Part shown: piece after piece, positions 4,390 through 5,386 of the stretch
Layout of the letters: each line of letters begins with the position of its first letter
Position numbering within the stretch: the first letter of the stretch is position 1
From: Deltaproteobacteria bacterium RIFCSPLOWO2_12_FULL_60_16
GTDB lineage: Bacteria; Desulfobacterota; Binatia; UBA9968
Assembly: GCA_001798565.1 (NCBI GenBank)
Contig: MGSR01000133.1
Span: 1 to 5,386 of the forward strand
Reading direction: 5' to 3'
Length of the DNA: 5,386 nucleotides
Notes under the pieces: generated by a model
The model's input: only the letters and a program-made list of their open reading frames with translations
The model's database searches: none
What the model was told of the DNA's origin: nothing
Made by a program: the position numbers and the translations under genes

Positions 4390-5386
4390 ATGGATGAGTT
4401 GTGGGAAGAGGCGCTCAAACGACTGCGCGACCAGCTCGGCCAGCAGAATTTTGAGACCTGGATCAAGCCGATCCGGGTGCGCGAGCGGCGCGGCGCTGAA
4501 ATCGATCTCGACGTCCCAAACAAATTTTTCCGCGACTGGCTGTTGGAACACTTTCTTCAGCCGCTGCAGGACGCGCTCTCTGATCTAGCGCACCAAAGCA
4601 TCAAAGTTTCGGTCAGCGTTAACCAGCAGTTACAACCGAGCGGCAGGACCGAAAAGAAGGCGGAACGAGAGAAGCAGAAGCCGGCGCGCGTCAATAACCT
4701 GCTGCCGAAGTATAACTTCGAAAATTTTGTCGTCGGCGCCAGCAACCAGTTTGCCCACGCCGCCTCCCTGGCCGTGGCGAACCAACCGGGAGACCATTAC
4801 AACCCGCTCTTCATCTATGGGGGCGTGGGTTTGGGGAAAACGCACCTGATCAACGCCATAGGTCACCGGATCGTCGAGAAACGGCCGGGCTTGAAGGTTT
4901 TTTATCTCAGCTCCGAGTCCTTCATGAACGAGCTGATCGCCTCGCTGCGCCGGGATCGGATGGATGAGTTTAAGAGTCGCTTCCGCAATATCGACGTCCT
5001 GATTCTCGACGATGTCCAATTCATCGCCGGCAAGGAGCGCACCCAGGAAGAGTTCTTTCATACCTTTAATTCCCTTTATGAGTCGCACAAACAGATTGTC
5101 ACTACTTCGGACAGGTTTCCCAAAGAAATCCCGGAGTTGGAGGATCGGCTGCGAAACCGCTTCGAGTGGGGCCTGATCGCGGACATCCAGCCGCCGGATA
5201 TGGAGACGAGGGTGGCGATCTTACAGAAAAAGGCGGAGCTGGAGGGCGTGCCGCTGCCCCATGAAGTCGCCATCTTCCTGGCTTCCCACATCGACTCTAA
5301 TGTCCGCGAGTTGGAGGGCTCTCTCACCCGCCTGGGCGCATTCGCCTCCTTGACCAAGGCGCCGATCACCGTAGACCTGGTGAAAG
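4390..5386 (+). CDS. dnaA: Chromosomal replication initiator DnaA (partial, 3' end beyond window)
   Basis: The AAA+ protein that binds DnaA boxes and melts the origin. The first 332 residues are visible. Domain I (about 1-75) has the expected WEEALKRLRDQL and FETWIKPI; linker domain II is short and charged (about 85-105). The AAA+ domain III starts near YNFENFVVGASN: Walker A GGVGLGKT (144-151, K150), Walker B LILDD (204-208), sensor I TTSDR (238-242), box VII RLRNRF with R253 and Arg finger R257, sensor II NVRELEG (304-310, R306). The frame is still open at the last base, before the helix-turn-helix domain IV. ATG 4390 is chosen because an in-frame TAG lies at 4375-4377; the ribosome site is weak (AGGCGAG at 4376-4382, 7 bases away). 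A 30-bp DnaA-box palindrome upstream suggests autoregulation. Confidence 0.97.
   Translation, partial: MDELWEEALKRLRDQLGQQNFETWIKPIRVRERRGAEIDLDVPNKFFRDWLLEHFLQPLQDALSDLAHQSIKVSVSVNQQLQPSGRTEKKAEREKQKPARVNNLLPKYNFENFVVGASNQFAHAASLAVANQPGDHYNPLFIYGGVGLGKTHLINAIGHRIVEKRPGLKVFYLSSESFMNELIASLRRDRMDEFKSRFRNIDVLILDDVQFIAGKERTQEEFFHTFNSLYESHKQIVTTSDRFPKEIPELEDRLRNRFEWGLIADIQPPDMETRVAILQKKAELEGVPLPHEVAIFLASHIDSNVRELEGSLTRLGAFASLTKAPITVDLVK

Noticed and set aside
1..5386. Search for CRISPR arrays, insertion sequences, tRNA/rRNA genes, toxin-antitoxin or defence genes
   Set aside because: No repeated spacer-length units, terminal inverted repeats, cloverleaf segments or defence-type motifs were seen on either strand by reading.

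Overview
This is a moderately GC-rich bacterial chromosome segment of core housekeeping genes around dnaA. Protein sequences and layout point to a Gram-negative, deltaproteobacteria-like lineage (Desulfobacterota/Myxococcota or an uncultured relative). The hints are the hemL-atpZ-atpI-atpB-atpE order with no F1 genes attached, a c subunit with an N-terminal export-type extension, and a site-2-protease gene joined to a dCMP deaminase gene. No closer assignment is possible from sequence alone.

Layout. Bases 1-849 (+) hold the 3' end of an intramembrane metalloprotease gene of the M50 type, followed with a 4-base ATGA overlap by a dCMP deaminase gene. A hairpin flanked by A and T tracts at 853-886 separates these from a convergent five-gene minus-strand unit. 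In transcription order that unit is hemL (3969-2677), atpZ (2642-2382), an atpI-type gene (2392-2012), atpB (2011-1304) and atpE (1230-904). Spacings are 34 bp, an 11-bp overlap, 0 bp and 73 bp, which suggests one transcript. A 420-bp intergenic region (3970-4389) then separates the divergent hemL and dnaA. It holds an AT-rich block, a (GC)6 run, a small hairpin and a perfect 30-bp palindrome made of two consensus DnaA boxes. dnaA (+) starts at 4390 and runs off the end after about 332 codons, before its DNA-binding domain IV.

Function. The minus-strand unit makes the proton-conducting membrane part of ATP synthase (subunits a and c), two small accessory membrane proteins thought to help assembly or Mg2+ supply, and a tetrapyrrole-synthesis enzyme. 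The F1 subunits and b subunit must be encoded elsewhere. The DnaA-box palindrome, centred about 83 bp before the dnaA start, probably serves dnaA autoregulation and may be part of an origin.

I found no mobile element, CRISPR array, RNA gene or defence system. The region is conserved core genome; the most interesting parts are the hemL-dnaA intergenic architecture, the signal-peptide-like c subunit and the atpB-atpE leader.
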